A stretch of 64,000 nucleotides of DNA from the NCBI GenBank assembly GCA_946811185.2, contig OX328104.1, positions 11,605,918-11,669,917 on the forward strand, written 5' to 3'. Positions 20,980 to 33,100 of this stretch are shown here, one piece after another (within the stretch, counting starts at the first letter, position 1; each line of letters begins with the position of its first letter). Under the pieces are notes generated by a model that was not told the origin of the DNA, ran no database searches, and saw nothing but the letters and a program-made list of their open reading frames with translations. Source of the stretch: Hippopus hippopus. Lineage: Eukaryota > Mollusca > Bivalvia > Cardiida > Cardiidae. The position numbers and the translations under genes are program-made.

Positions 20980-21075
20980 TTCAGGCAGTAACACAATGTC
21001 TGATTGGCTGTACCAAATTGATTGGCTACACCAAAAAGGTTAAGCCAATCAATTTGGTTGAAATCAGAAACTGTG
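20980..21075. repeat. Inverted repeat around CCAATCAATTTGG
   Basis: TCTGATTGGCTGTACCAAAT and TTAAGCCAATCAATTTGGTT form a stem; the core is similar to the family I hairpin at 50010-50065. Confidence 0.6.
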
Positions 21076-21126
21076 CTGTTTTGAAATATAAGAAGATTCA
21101 TGAGAATTAGAATAAAAAAGATATAA

Positions 21127-21394
21127 GCCATACTCTGTGAAAAGGGGGTTTAATGCATTTGCAAAAAGTATCGACCCAGGTCAGCCTGTGCAATCCGCGC
21201 AGGCTGACCTGGATCGAAACCTTTTGCTTTTGGTAAATTATCTGCATGTCCAAGGACCATTCTACGGTCCTTAGGATATCAGTCGTTTGTTAGACGAAAT
21301 TGATTTAATGAATGGATTCACAATTATGTGATTACTTGCCCGGTATAATGCACCAGATAGATACATTTTAACCCTATTTTACCAGAGAACTGCT
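21127..21394 (+). mobile_element. Family B MITE
   Basis: Begins TAAGCCATACTCTGTGAAAA; GC hairpin at 21178-21215; ends ACCAGAGAACTGCTCA. Confidence 0.87.
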
Positions 21395-21639
21395 CATAAT
21401 TAGAATGGCTGATGAATATCACCAATATCATAAAATTTAAGGCAAATTCATCGTTATGACTCGCATCTTTTATACTGTACTATACAATCCTGGATTTTAA
21501 CGATCCCGAATAAGAAGCATTTGAAAACATTGCAAGAAAAGAAAAAAATGCTGGTAACAAACATTTTCTCCTGAAAATTCTGATAACCAGCATTTTGTCC
21601 ATTTCACGTAATGTTTCCAACCATTTTAAGAAGGTATCC

Positions 21640-21899
21640 AATCATTTGAACCATATGCGCCAAAGGTGGATTACTACATCTCCGCGATCCAATATACCAA
21701 GTAGTTATAACATAATAATGGATCCGTAAAATCCATTTTGTCTCACAACGGGCTGAATCCTGAGGTAGAATGGCCCTTGGACATTCAGTCGGTTGTTAGA
21801 CTAAAAGGATTGTATGAGTTCATAATTATATGACTTGCTTGGTAGCCTATAATGCATCACGGAGATGTATTAAACCCCCTTTTCCTAAAGTGCCACCTA
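21640..21899 (+). mobile_element. Family B MITE, degraded
   Basis: Contains GGATCCGTAAAATCCATTTT and GAGGTAGAATGGCCCTTGGA, ending ATTAAACCCCCTTTTCC. A decayed family A hairpin lies just left (21480-21630). Confidence 0.68.
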
Positions 21900-22909
21900 T
21901 AGACTTTATATTTCAATGGATAGTGGGTACGGGCCACATCTTTTGCCACAGAGACTGTTTTTCTGGAAGTCATGAAAAGCAACAGCAACGCTATTCTACG
22001 GCACAATGACATCTTCTACATCACAATGTGCGTCTGTGAGGCCTGCATTGTCGTGACCTTGAGAAGGTCATTCTATAATATATATAAAGCTGACATGAAG
22101 TTGGTCTGAAAGTAGAAGTATATAGATTTATCTTTAGTAACGTTATGTGTATATCTTTCCTTTCAAAGTGTCAACTTGTAATTTTTTAAAAGCCAAGGGT
22201 GTAACCACAAACCTGGTTGCAAATGTTCGAAATGACGGTTTTAAAAATTGTTCCTCCCGGTCACGTCTGACTGGAAAGACCCGACTACTATTACATAACG
22301 TCCACAATTTTAATTTCTTTATTACCGTTCAAAGTTGTGTGCATCGTACATTTTACTTTTGTCTGACTGTAGATCTATGCCACAAAGGACTTGATTTTAA
22401 ATCGATTGTGAAACGAGCTCTAAAACTTGTAACAATTACATTTGATGGTTGTTTCCTCAAAAACAACAATTACATTTGATGGTTGCCTCAAAAACTAACA
22501 AATACTTGCGCCGTGCTATGGGTAGTTACAAAGGCTTATTCGTCATCCACCATAAGATTCCAACTCAGAACCCCTGAGGTTGTGAGTTGGAATCTTGATT
22601 GGAGAGGAATAAACTTTTGAAACTATCTGTAGCTCATAGCTGTAACTATCTCAAATAGACATTAAATTAATTAAATCCAAGAAAATTGACATAATATGGA
22701 AATATGTAGTGCAAAATACCATTGAAACAAATTATCTATATAGTTGTTTTCACTTCATCTTATCTTGTTCTTTCCTACATTTAATTGCCAATAGAATTAT
22801 TTTGCACTAAAAGTGATTTATCATAGCGATTTTAGAATAGCTTTGCAAAAACAGGTAGTTTTATTGTTTACGTATTTCACCAGGTAAAGTACCTACCATA
22901 ATATGTATG
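21900..22909. other. HCN 3' flank, nothing recognised
   Basis: A weak open frame at 22147-22479 has no recognisable domain and is probably chance. A short inverted repeat (CCAACTCAGAACCCCTGAGG with GTGAGTTGGAATC) is at 22559-22594. Confidence 0.5.
22860..22865 (-). terminator. Candidate polyadenylation signal of HCN
   Basis: AATAAA on the - strand lies about 45 nt past the HCN stop codon. It would give an unusually short 3' UTR. Another AATAAA lies at about 22316-22321 and could serve a longer form. Motif only. Confidence 0.4.
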
Positions 22910-24159
22910 TCAACATTTAGATTCTGAAGTTTTATCAGTTGTAGTTTCCCTGACGCAAGGCTCGTTTACAGGAATGAGTTGTGCTTGTTGGAATTCTACT
23001 TGTTTCTTCTTACCAGAGTCTTTTTTTGTAAGAAGTGTCTTTTCTGGAATTTCGGATATCACTTTTTGCTCGGCTATGTGAGTTGTCGGCACTGTCTGAT
23101 CTTTTAAATCGTCTACACTCAATGCAAAGTTTACACGAACTTCTGAACCCTTACGTTCTATCTTGTCGACTTTAGATTCAGGTTTAGAATCCATTTTAAC
23201 AAGGTCCTTTTTATCACTTTTCTGTTCTGATATCGGTACTTTTCCTGCACTATTATCGGACAATTTTTCTTCTTTACTTTTGTCTTCGTGTTTTTGATCA
23301 CTACTAATTTTACTTTCACTCGAGGTTTTCGTGTGACTATCACCCGAACTTTTAGAGTGTCCTTTAGAGGAATGCGTTTGTGAATGTGAGTGGTCTTTTG
23401 ACTTCGAATCCCGTTTGCCCTGTGGAACTGTTAAAAATTGCATATTTTTTGTTTCTGCAGACGGCGACAGATCGTCGCAAATCGATGTTTTGGAACTGGA
23501 TTTCCGTTGCTTGGCATCTTTGGATACGAGCTTTTTGGAAAATTTATTCCCAAAATATTGTTGTCTGCGTGTATCAACACTATCGTCCTGAGAACTATCT
23601 GGAACTATTTCGTCAATCATTCCTAAATTAGCACCCACACTGCCGGACCGTTTTCGTTCATTAAAAGTGGGCGGAGCTAGTAAACCAAAAAGATTAGGAC
23701 CGGATGGAGCTTTCCGTAATATATTTCTAAACTTGCTTTCGGCAAAGTCTTTGAGATTTTCACGAGATCGAGACTTCCTTTCCTCCGTTATCTTATGGAG
23801 TTTTGCACTAAAGTCAAGCTTAAATTTCTTTTTATGTTTCGTACTTTTAGAACTACTCGAACTATCATCCGAATCCTTATCTTCATCTTCACTAGCACTT
23901 GTAACGACCGGTGTGGATTCCATTACAATCTCATTTAGAAGTCTCTGATCTTCATCTAGATCTGCTCGACTGCTTACAATACTGGGATTTTTACCGATCT
24001 TAGTCAATCTCTCGGCGGCCACACTTTCCATCGTACGTCTCATGACAGGATATCGCTCTAGCACGTCTTTAAAATGCTCTACCGAGAGGGAGTATAAGTT
24101 GACATAGGTTTCCGCCCGAACACTCGCCACTCTCTTGGCATTTGTTAACAAGCATATCT
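22910..24159 (-). CDS. HCN: HCN exon 9 in window: CNBD end and C-terminal tail
   Basis: The acceptor AATTTACAG brings in a phase-1 exon that starts [19 protein letters not shown]. The binding-site Arg of KRVASVR is present, and the residue after it is Val where vertebrate HCN has Thr. The C helix follows ([20 protein letters not shown]). The remaining ~340 codons are low-complexity and hydrophilic: [20 protein letters not shown], then [11 protein letters not shown], and long Ser/Lys/His/Asp-rich stretches ending TSESKC and TGA at 22910-22912. The tail has no domain I recognise and does not end in the SNL tripeptide of vertebrate HCN. It contains possible basophilic kinase sites (RKRSGS, KQRKSSS). 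Confidence 0.95.
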
Positions 24160-27100
24160 CTGTAAATTTGGTTATAAAAATTTAATGCAATCATCACATT
24201 TTATAAAAGTCAAATTATGTGTATGTGTATTCCTAAAATGTAGGAAAAGTAGAAATACCCATTTTCCATTAGTTTTTTAAAAGTCTTTTTCTTCAGGTTC
24301 GTAAAATACAGGGTTGTGTGGTAAGGGGCAATATTAAACATGTTAATCCTTAAACTGATAAATAGATAGAATGGAGATTTCCAGACTGAGATTATAAAGT
24401 TTTTGTTGCTAGACAAAACCTCACCGTATCGGACAATGCAGATCTAAGATCAGACTGCACGTTTTGTGCAGTCTGATCTTGATCTACACTGTCCGCAAAA
24501 GAGCCCCGAGTCGCGCTTAGCATCCTAAGGGTTGTTTTCCTGAGTAGGCCTACCACTGTTCAAAAACCATATTTTCCTTTTCTTTAGATATCATTCTCTG
24601 TGTAAGTTTAAAGTAAACAAAAGCCCAAAAGTAAACAAAGCGGATGTTTAAATGCATTCGAATATATATCATACCATATAAAAGTATGGAAATTATTGTG
24701 AAGATGACAATTTGTCATTGTACGGTCGGTCCAAGTGTTAGTTGCTGACAGAGAATTTAATTTCAAAACTAGGTTAAAACCTGCCAGGTGGCTATGTCTT
24801 TTGTTCACTTTGTGCCTGATTTTAAAATTCTTTTTTCTGTCAGCGACTAACATATGGCCCGACCACTCGATAACAGACTGTCGTCTCCACAGTATTTTTC
24901 ATACTTTTACATGGTATGATTTAAATTTAAATGTATTATGACACCTACTTTGATATTTTGGCCTTTACTGGGCCTTTAATTTATATAGAAATGTTGAAGA
25001 TAACGTTTGAAAGAAAAACAACAGAAAAACCAAGCAAATTTCCAGCGCATTTCTATACAAAATGAAGTGTTTTATCACTCCCTTTGACCTTTTTCCACAC
25101 GATCCCGAGTGCTAACAACATTGAGGAAGAAGGCTTTTGGAAACACTGTAGGAAAAGGAGAAAATACTGGTTACTGCTGTAACCAGCATTTTCTTCTTTT
25201 CCACAATGCCGCATTTTAATTTGTCGTCTGCACCTGCTTTGGATTTGTACATACAAGTTTTGAATTTTGTCGTCGGGTGAAGAATTAAATGACACAAACT
25301 AAAGTAAGCTACAGTTATATATATAAGCCATGTTCTGTGGAAAGGGGACTTAATCCATCTGCGAAAAGTATCGACCCAGGTCAGCCTGCGCAGTCCGCGC
25401 AGGCTGACCTGGGCCAAAACTTTTCGCTATTGGTCAATTTCCTGTATGTCAAAAGACCAGTCTACCTCATGATATAGTCGGTTGTTTAAAAAAGTGGCTA
25501 TTATGGATCCATAATTATGTGATGACTTGTATGGTATTATGTATCACGGAGATGCATGAAGCCCCCTTTTGCCAAAGTATGGCTCATAAATTGGATAAAA
25601 AATGATATTGAAGATTTTAGTAGTAGTAAAAAAACAAGCTATTTCAAGACATAATGGCAAAAAAGTCACAAAAATATCACTCGTGGGCCGAGCTCGACAA
25701 CGCAGTCGGCAGCGTTGGGGAATTGAAACCAGTGGGTAGCTGGATTGAATCTCCAGATCGGTCAATTTCTTCCAAAGGATGGATGATAATCATTGTGACA
25801 GGATTCATTCCTCTGTCATCGCTGATCATCGTTTCAACAATGGTCATGTGAGAAAACAGTCAGTGGCTTTGGGAAGAATTTTGTGCAACGAAGCTCCAGA
25901 AAAGCCGGAATATGTGCACTGGCCACCGCGATGTAACTATTGAAAACGACATTAAATAACATACATATCTAATTTGTGTATTAATTTTGGATATCTATTC
26001 GTTATCTTGACTTATTTCGCGCTCAGAACTTACCGCCAAAATAAGACCCGTCTGATAATGATGTGGCCACCTCTCCTTCTTTTGTAATGACGTCCACAAT
26101 ACCTTCTTGGATAAAATACATTTTGCTGCCCATTGTTCCCTCCCTAAATTCGCAAATAAAACACAGTGGTATAGCTCCCGCACGATAAATCTTTCAATAT
26201 CGTAAGTTTGATAAAAAGTGGGAAAGAAAACAACCATAGAGTCATGTTTTGTGAAAAGGGGATTTAATACATCTGTACAAAGTATCGACTCGTGTCAGCC
26301 CGAGCATTATGCGCTGGTTGACATGGATCGAAATTTTTTGCTGTTTGTAAATTTTCTGGACGTCCAAAGACCAATCTACCTCTGGGTTTGGTTGATTGTT
26401 TGGCTAAAATTTAGTAAATGGATTTTATGGATCCAAAATTATGTGATGACTTACTTGCCATGATGCATCACGGATATGCATTAAACACCCTGTTGCCAGA
26501 ACGCTATATTTGAGCTATGCTCTGGAAAAAGGGGGCTTAATGCATCTCCGTGATACATGATTCCAAGCAAGTCATCACATACTTATGGATCAATTATAGC
26601 CCCCCTTTTTTTTTTAAAAAAAAGTCTTAATCATGAGGTAAACTTGACCTTGGATGCACAGAGAATTGACCAATAGCGAAAAGTATCGACCCAGGTCAGC
26701 CTGCGCAGTCCGCGCAGACTGACCTGGGTCGATACTTTTCGCAGATGCATTAAGCCCCCTTTTCACAGAGCATGGTTCAATTTTTGATATATAAGTAAAT
26801 TCAAATAAGTAACCATCGTTTCTTTTTCTTCCGTTATACAGTATTCCTATTATATACGTTCACTCAAAAGTAGTGTTAGCCAAAAACTATACATTTATGA
26901 ACACATTATAGCATTTTATTGTTTGTAATTTGGAATACAGTTTAAAATCACAAACTGTGAGCATTCACATTGCTAAATGAACGAATTTTCTTTTACCAAT
27001 GGCAAAGACAAAAATTATGACCATTTTGATATTGCAAAAAATAAGGACAGCAACATTAGTTCTTTAAAGTCTGAGCTTGATCTACTTTGCAGTGCTTTCA

Positions 27101-30100
27101 TTAAGGGCTGATTTCAGGAATTTTATAATTCCAGGTCAGAGTTTCAGGAATTTTGGTGAAAATTCAGGAAGTTTTGATGCCGCGCTTATGCAAAAAAAAT
27201 CAACTTTTCACATTTAACGACGTATATCACAAATTTTTTTAGCCGATAGATTTTTTTAAAACTTTGCACATACAAAGCTCATCATGTCTCTAGCAGATTA
27301 CAGTAAAAAAAGATATGGGTCACCGCGCTCGTTTCCGAGAAATCTGCCTATGAAATAGGTATATACAGCTCCAAAATTCAGCTTATAATGGATTCAACAC
27401 GCCCTTCTTTAATATAGTCAGTTAAAAAGGAAAATTACCGAAAGAATATACAAATATTCATCTTTTTAATAAAAAGTCATTTACTTTTGCACAAAAAATA
27501 TATAAAAGCCTGGTTTTGAGCATGATAACTGTACAAATATGCATGTTATATATAGATCAATGAGTTCAAAAGGGAGATAATTTGACCGAAAAAAGGATTA
27601 ATCTTTAATAAATACATACTTTCTAACGGACAGATTTTTCTTTAAATTTCCACACTTATAGTATCTATAATTCTAAACAATAAGAAAAAATAAAAATGAT
27701 ACCAATCCGTGCTTATTTCGTCAGAAAACAATGATGAAGGTCAAGTGGAGGTTAATTTTTTTCAAGGAAAAAAATAGGAAAAAAGCTCAGCAGACATAGT
27801 AGGAAAAGGGGAAATTGCTCATTAGGAGCGTTTTCTCCTTTTCCAACAATAGTTTTCAAAGTGGAAACAGCTTTACTTCCACAGCTTTAAAAATTCCTGC
27901 CTTTGTTTGCTTATTTGGTGTATAAGGCCGTGTCAACAGTATTTTGTTTATTTCACGGTGACAGTTCACAGATCTATTTTTTTCTCTTTACTAATACTGC
28001 CGAAGAAAGTGCTGCATGTTTCAGTGTGCTAATAGTATTACCACATGTGCAAAAATTACATAGGTGCATTTTTGATTCACTATCCATGACAAATACACAT
28101 GCGCAGTAGGATGCGCGCGAACATTTGTAATATACGTCGTTAAATCCCAAAAATAAATTAGATAAATTAGACTGCCTAAAATGTATTACACAGTTCTCCA
28201 AGTATCAACAGCACACGGTTTTAACTTTTAATGTAATACCTCTCTTACCAGGAAACTTGGCAAAACATACAGCAAAGACATTATGAAAAATTACGTTATT
28301 TCATATCATATCATTTCTCATTTCACTACCGTCAGACCAGGGATCTTATATGATCCCAGGTCAGATGGAAACTCCCTAACACCGTAAGAAAACTTTAAAA
28401 AATTCAAACAGTGTCATTGTGTGCAAAAGCAACAACTGTTACTATAAGCACCACAAGATTTAACAGTAAAATTATCTTTCAAAATTTACCTTATGATGTA
28501 ATCCCCGGCCTGAAATACTTCAAACTTTAATTTACTGACTACTTCGGACACAAACTGAGGGTCGGCGTTCGTAAAAAATGGAACGGAAGCTACGAGCGCT
28601 CTACAGTTATGGTTTATCACATCCTGAAAAATAACATTCCAATCAGAGGGTTTATTGCACAGAACATCATGTACAAAGCTTATAGGAATAGAATATATAT
28701 ATATTTTTTTATATCATAAGAAAGCAGAAAACTTGGAATTGCCTAAGAATATAACAATGCTTGAACATATACGAGTAGAAACTGCATGTATCAAACTTCT
28801 ACGAAGAAAAGCAAAGTATATAAGTTTGGACAAGTACTAGACTAATAATAACATATAATATATAAACTTGGAGTTTTATAATTTTTTTGGACATATTACT
28901 ACTAATAACTTTTAGAGTTGTTGTCTAGGTGCCGTAGTATCATTTGGTAAATATGTATCTGAGGTCTGTGTACTTTTTATTATAGTACAAAAATGATTTA
29001 AGTTTTTGTTCATATTTAATTTACAGTTTCTACATGTTCTATCTTTTTTTTTTGAATATTTATATGTCCTAATCTTTCAACCTAATCTTTCAGAACTATC
29101 AAATTTATCAATGTTGTTCGAAAATCTTTAATAGTATTCAAGTAGTTATCAAGTTTGAATTCATGTTTAAATATTTGAAAAAGCGAAAAATGGTACGCAG
29201 TTCAATTTCGATGACCAGTAACGTAATGCACAGACATGCTTAAATAGACCATTGGAAGATTCCTATACCAAAAAATATTGAATCACAAATGTTTGGTAAA
29301 GGTTTTATCGTCGGTATTTACAACTTACGACAAACATTTTATCAATTGTCGATAACAAAAGCAGCCAAATGATTTTCGAACGATAAAAATAATCGTATGA
29401 CCGTTGATAAATGTAACTGAGGGGCAGTATGCCAAAACATTTCTAATTTCAAATTCTAAGACTATCCATTTGTTTTTTGAGAAAGAACAGTCAAGGCAAC
29501 ATTTACTCCTTTCCGTTCAATGGTTTCTACCATTTCAAGGATAAATGCCAATATTTGCACTCAATTGTATTTGTCGTCTGTTATGCTTTCAATAAGGAAC
29601 ACAACCTCAAACTCTCTCGTCTGATAATGAGTTCAACGACAAGGTTTTAGACTTGTCCGAATTGAAAGCATTCGAAGACGACAAATTTAATGTTATCGAA
29701 TGAAGAGATATGCCTTTGGAAGGGTAGAAAATATTGTGGGAAAAGGAGAAAATGCTGGTAACCAGCATTTTCTCCTTTTCCCACAATGTTTCGAAAAGAT
29801 TTCTTTTTAAGGGTCGTCAAAACTCCAGATTGTGTGTATAAGACTTAAACATACAACAAACAAATTTTACCTGTCTTAGACATTCGTTGAGTTCTCCGAG
29901 AATTCTTTCTTCGTCGAACATTTTACCCTGATATCTGTGTTCATAATACTCCGACACTTTCTGTCGTAGTGCTCGTGGAAGTTTGCGATAGATCATGTAT
30001 TCTTCTACTTGTTTAAACTGTCAGAATGGATAAAAGGAATTTAAACATGGCTTCGTTGAACGTTTTACCCTGATATCTGTGTTCATAATACTCCGACACT

Positions 30101-33100
30101 TTCTGTCGTAGTGCTCATGGAAGTTTGCAGTAGATCATGTATTCTTCTACTTGTTTAAACTGTCAGAATGGATAAAAGGAATTTAAACATGGCTTCATCG
30201 AACATTTTACCCTGATATCTGTGTTCATAATACCCCGACACTTTCTGTCGTAGTGGTCGTGGAAGTTTGCGATAGATTATGTGTTCTTCTACTTGTTTAA
30301 ACTGTCAGAATGGATACAAAGAATAAAAACAGGGTGATGCTGATAGTGATGATGGCGACACCGACAATGACAGCGAAGACGACGTCGACGACAATGATGA
30401 CCACGACTAAGAAGAAGAAGAGGAAGAAGAAGAAGGAGGAGGAGGAGGAGGAGGAAGAGGAGAAGAAGAAGAAGAAGAAGTAGGAGGGAAGAAGAAGAAA
30501 AAGAAGAAGAAGAAGAAGAAGTAGGAGGGAAGAAGAAGAAAAAGAAGAAGAAGAAGAAGACGAAGAAGAAGAAGAAGAAGAAGAAGAAGAAGAAGAAGAA
30601 GAAGAAGAAGAAGAAGAAGAAGAAGAAGAAGAAGAAGAAAAGAGATGATGATGATGAAGAGGAGGTGGAGGAGGGGGAAAGGAGGAGGAGATTATGAGGA
30701 CACGGACAAAAGTGGTGATGTTGTGATATAGACAGGCATACTGAGGTCGGATGTCACTGAGGGGCGTAGCCGGAAATAGGGAAATAGATGAAGCCGATGG
30801 GGAGGCCGTAGTGTCCGGCTCTCTCTTTCTCGAAAAGTAAACTTCGATAGCTGATGTTCATGAAGGAATGAATGAAATGAATTTTGTTTAATGGAGTATC
30901 GACAGCTTTGGTCATTTAGCGCGCATATCTGTGTTGAATGATGACTGAAGTGGATATTTTTTTAGCTAAAAAGGTTTGAAAAAAATGATATCAATAAAAG
31001 GAGTTGAAGTAAGAAGGATATGTGTGATCTTGATACGTATAAAAGACATTACTGAGTGACAGGGCAATCCTTGTCTACTCAATATGACTGATGTCAAAGA
31101 CTAGACTTCAACTATGACGTGTGGCTGTGTGTGTACCATGTAGTCTGTTATAGCTTACCTTTTCATTGTATAATCTTCTGGAAGTATCGAAAGACTGGAT
31201 AATAGTTGTAGTGTGACCAAGGAAGAGGGCGTAACACGTGGCTCCACTCAGCATACTAAGTATCGTTAACCATGTGTCCGTCATATTTTGTGGCGGGAAA
31301 CGCCCGTAACCGATGCATAGCATATGTGAAAGCGCCTTGAATAACGACCACGTATACTGCTGGGCCCAATGAGCATCCTGTAATAAAAATACGAGATGAT
31401 ATTTTAAATAACACAGCCACAGTTTGACTTTTTGAACACGTGACATTTTAAAGTATGTTCTTGTACGGATAAAGAGGTAGCATAAATTCCAATTTCTCTC
31501 CATTTGCAACGGTATTTTACTTCTCGAGCAGATTTATTTAGCAATGGAAGAATGAGGGATTGACCAATTAATATGAAATACGCATAAAAAGAAACGGAAT
31601 CTCCAGCAATAATCTTAAATACTTTATTACACGCGATTTCTCGATACGTCACAATATCTATGATACTCGTTAACGGCATTTCCTACGATATCGTTAGCAT
31701 AGATTTAAACTAGTACCAACAAATTCGAATTTATCATAGGCAGTAATAAGATTGAATTCGACAGGAATTGTCGGTAAAATACCAAAAACCGTTGAGTGGG
31801 GAAAAAAAAAAACATTGAAAGAATGTACACTAAATTTGAACCATGCTCTATGAAATGGGGGATTATTGTATCTGCAAAAAAAGTATCGACCCATGTCAGC
31901 CTGTGCAGACTGCCCAGGCTGACATGGGTCAACACTTTTTGCTATTAGTAAACTTTCTGCGTGTCCAAGGACCAGTCTATCTCGTGGTGCAGTCGGTTGT
32001 TAGACAAAATAGATCTTAATTACGTGATGACCTGCTTGGTATTATGCATCAAGGAAATGCATTTAACCCCATTTTGCCAGAGCGCCGCACAGTTTTGAAT
32101 GACAAAGAAAACATTATGGGAAAAGGAGGAGTTACTTGCTACATGAAACTGCTCTTTTCCACATAATGTTCTCAAAGAGAAGTCTACAACAGGTGCTTGA
32201 AAAGTCGTTAACGAACAATAAAGTTTATAGCTTTTTTCAAAATTTGTTAAACATTTTTCAGCAACAGCTTCCTCATATGTGTCAGGGTCCTGCGTTGCTT
32301 AGCGGTAAAGGTTAGGACTAGCCCCAGCCTAGTACTTGTGAAACCCTATGCAGGACATACATGAATATGTAAGCTGCGGCCCTGATATGACTAAAATAAT
32401 AATGAAAGCGACGTAAAACACCATTCAAACAATCAAATATTAATTGTGTTGTGAACAAGAAATATCTTTAAAAAAGATAGACGGCGTAAATTTGCCAGCA
32501 AATAGGCAGGGGCCCTAAAAATAAACATGTCTACATTTTTGACCAATCACAAATTTCCATTTATTCATTTGTTATCAGTACCAAAACGTAGGTCAAAGCC
32601 AGCACATTCAGCTACGCCAAAATACCGTCATCGGGACGGTAAGGAATGACGTAAAAGTTCAGGTCATGACCCAGACTGTAGATGACAGATCATTATGGAG
32701 ATATCGTGACAGATAGCAATATTTTATTGACAAAATCTGGAAGTAGGATAACATACTCAGATAGACAGGAAATCCACAAGAAAGAATAGACGGCAACATC
32801 ATATACATGTCAGTTAGACCTGGACAAATCTTCAGTTTTATTCCGTGATAACATCTCATCATTTTGTGAAAAAAATACATCCTCTGTGAAAAGATGGTTT
32901 AATGTATCCGCGAAAAGTACTGACCCAGGTCAGCCTGCACAGTCCGCGCAGGCTGACCTGGGTCGAAACTTTTCGCAACTGATTAGTTGTCTACCTTTCG
33001 AAGGACCATTTTTCTTTCTCCTTTTAGTTCCTTGAGAATAAAGTATCCACCACCGACTTGCTAGGCCCGTAGCGGCTTTACCAGAGCCCCATTAGCTAGG

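Larger units (their letters stand above)
29909..30334 (-). repeat. HCN: 142-bp tandem triplication of the HCN C-linker exon acceptor side
   Basis: Three units begin at 29909, 30051 and 30193 with an exact 142-bp period. Each holds about 33 nt of intron end (TCCATTCTGACAG acceptor) and about 109 nt of the exon's 5' part, breaking at GACGAAG. Only the lowest-coordinate unit, which is the 3'-most in the transcript, continues into the full exon and donor. Confidence 0.9.

Noticed and set aside
22147..22479. 110-residue open frame as a gene
   Set aside because: No recognisable domain, no splice partners and AT-rich composition like the surrounding intergenic DNA.
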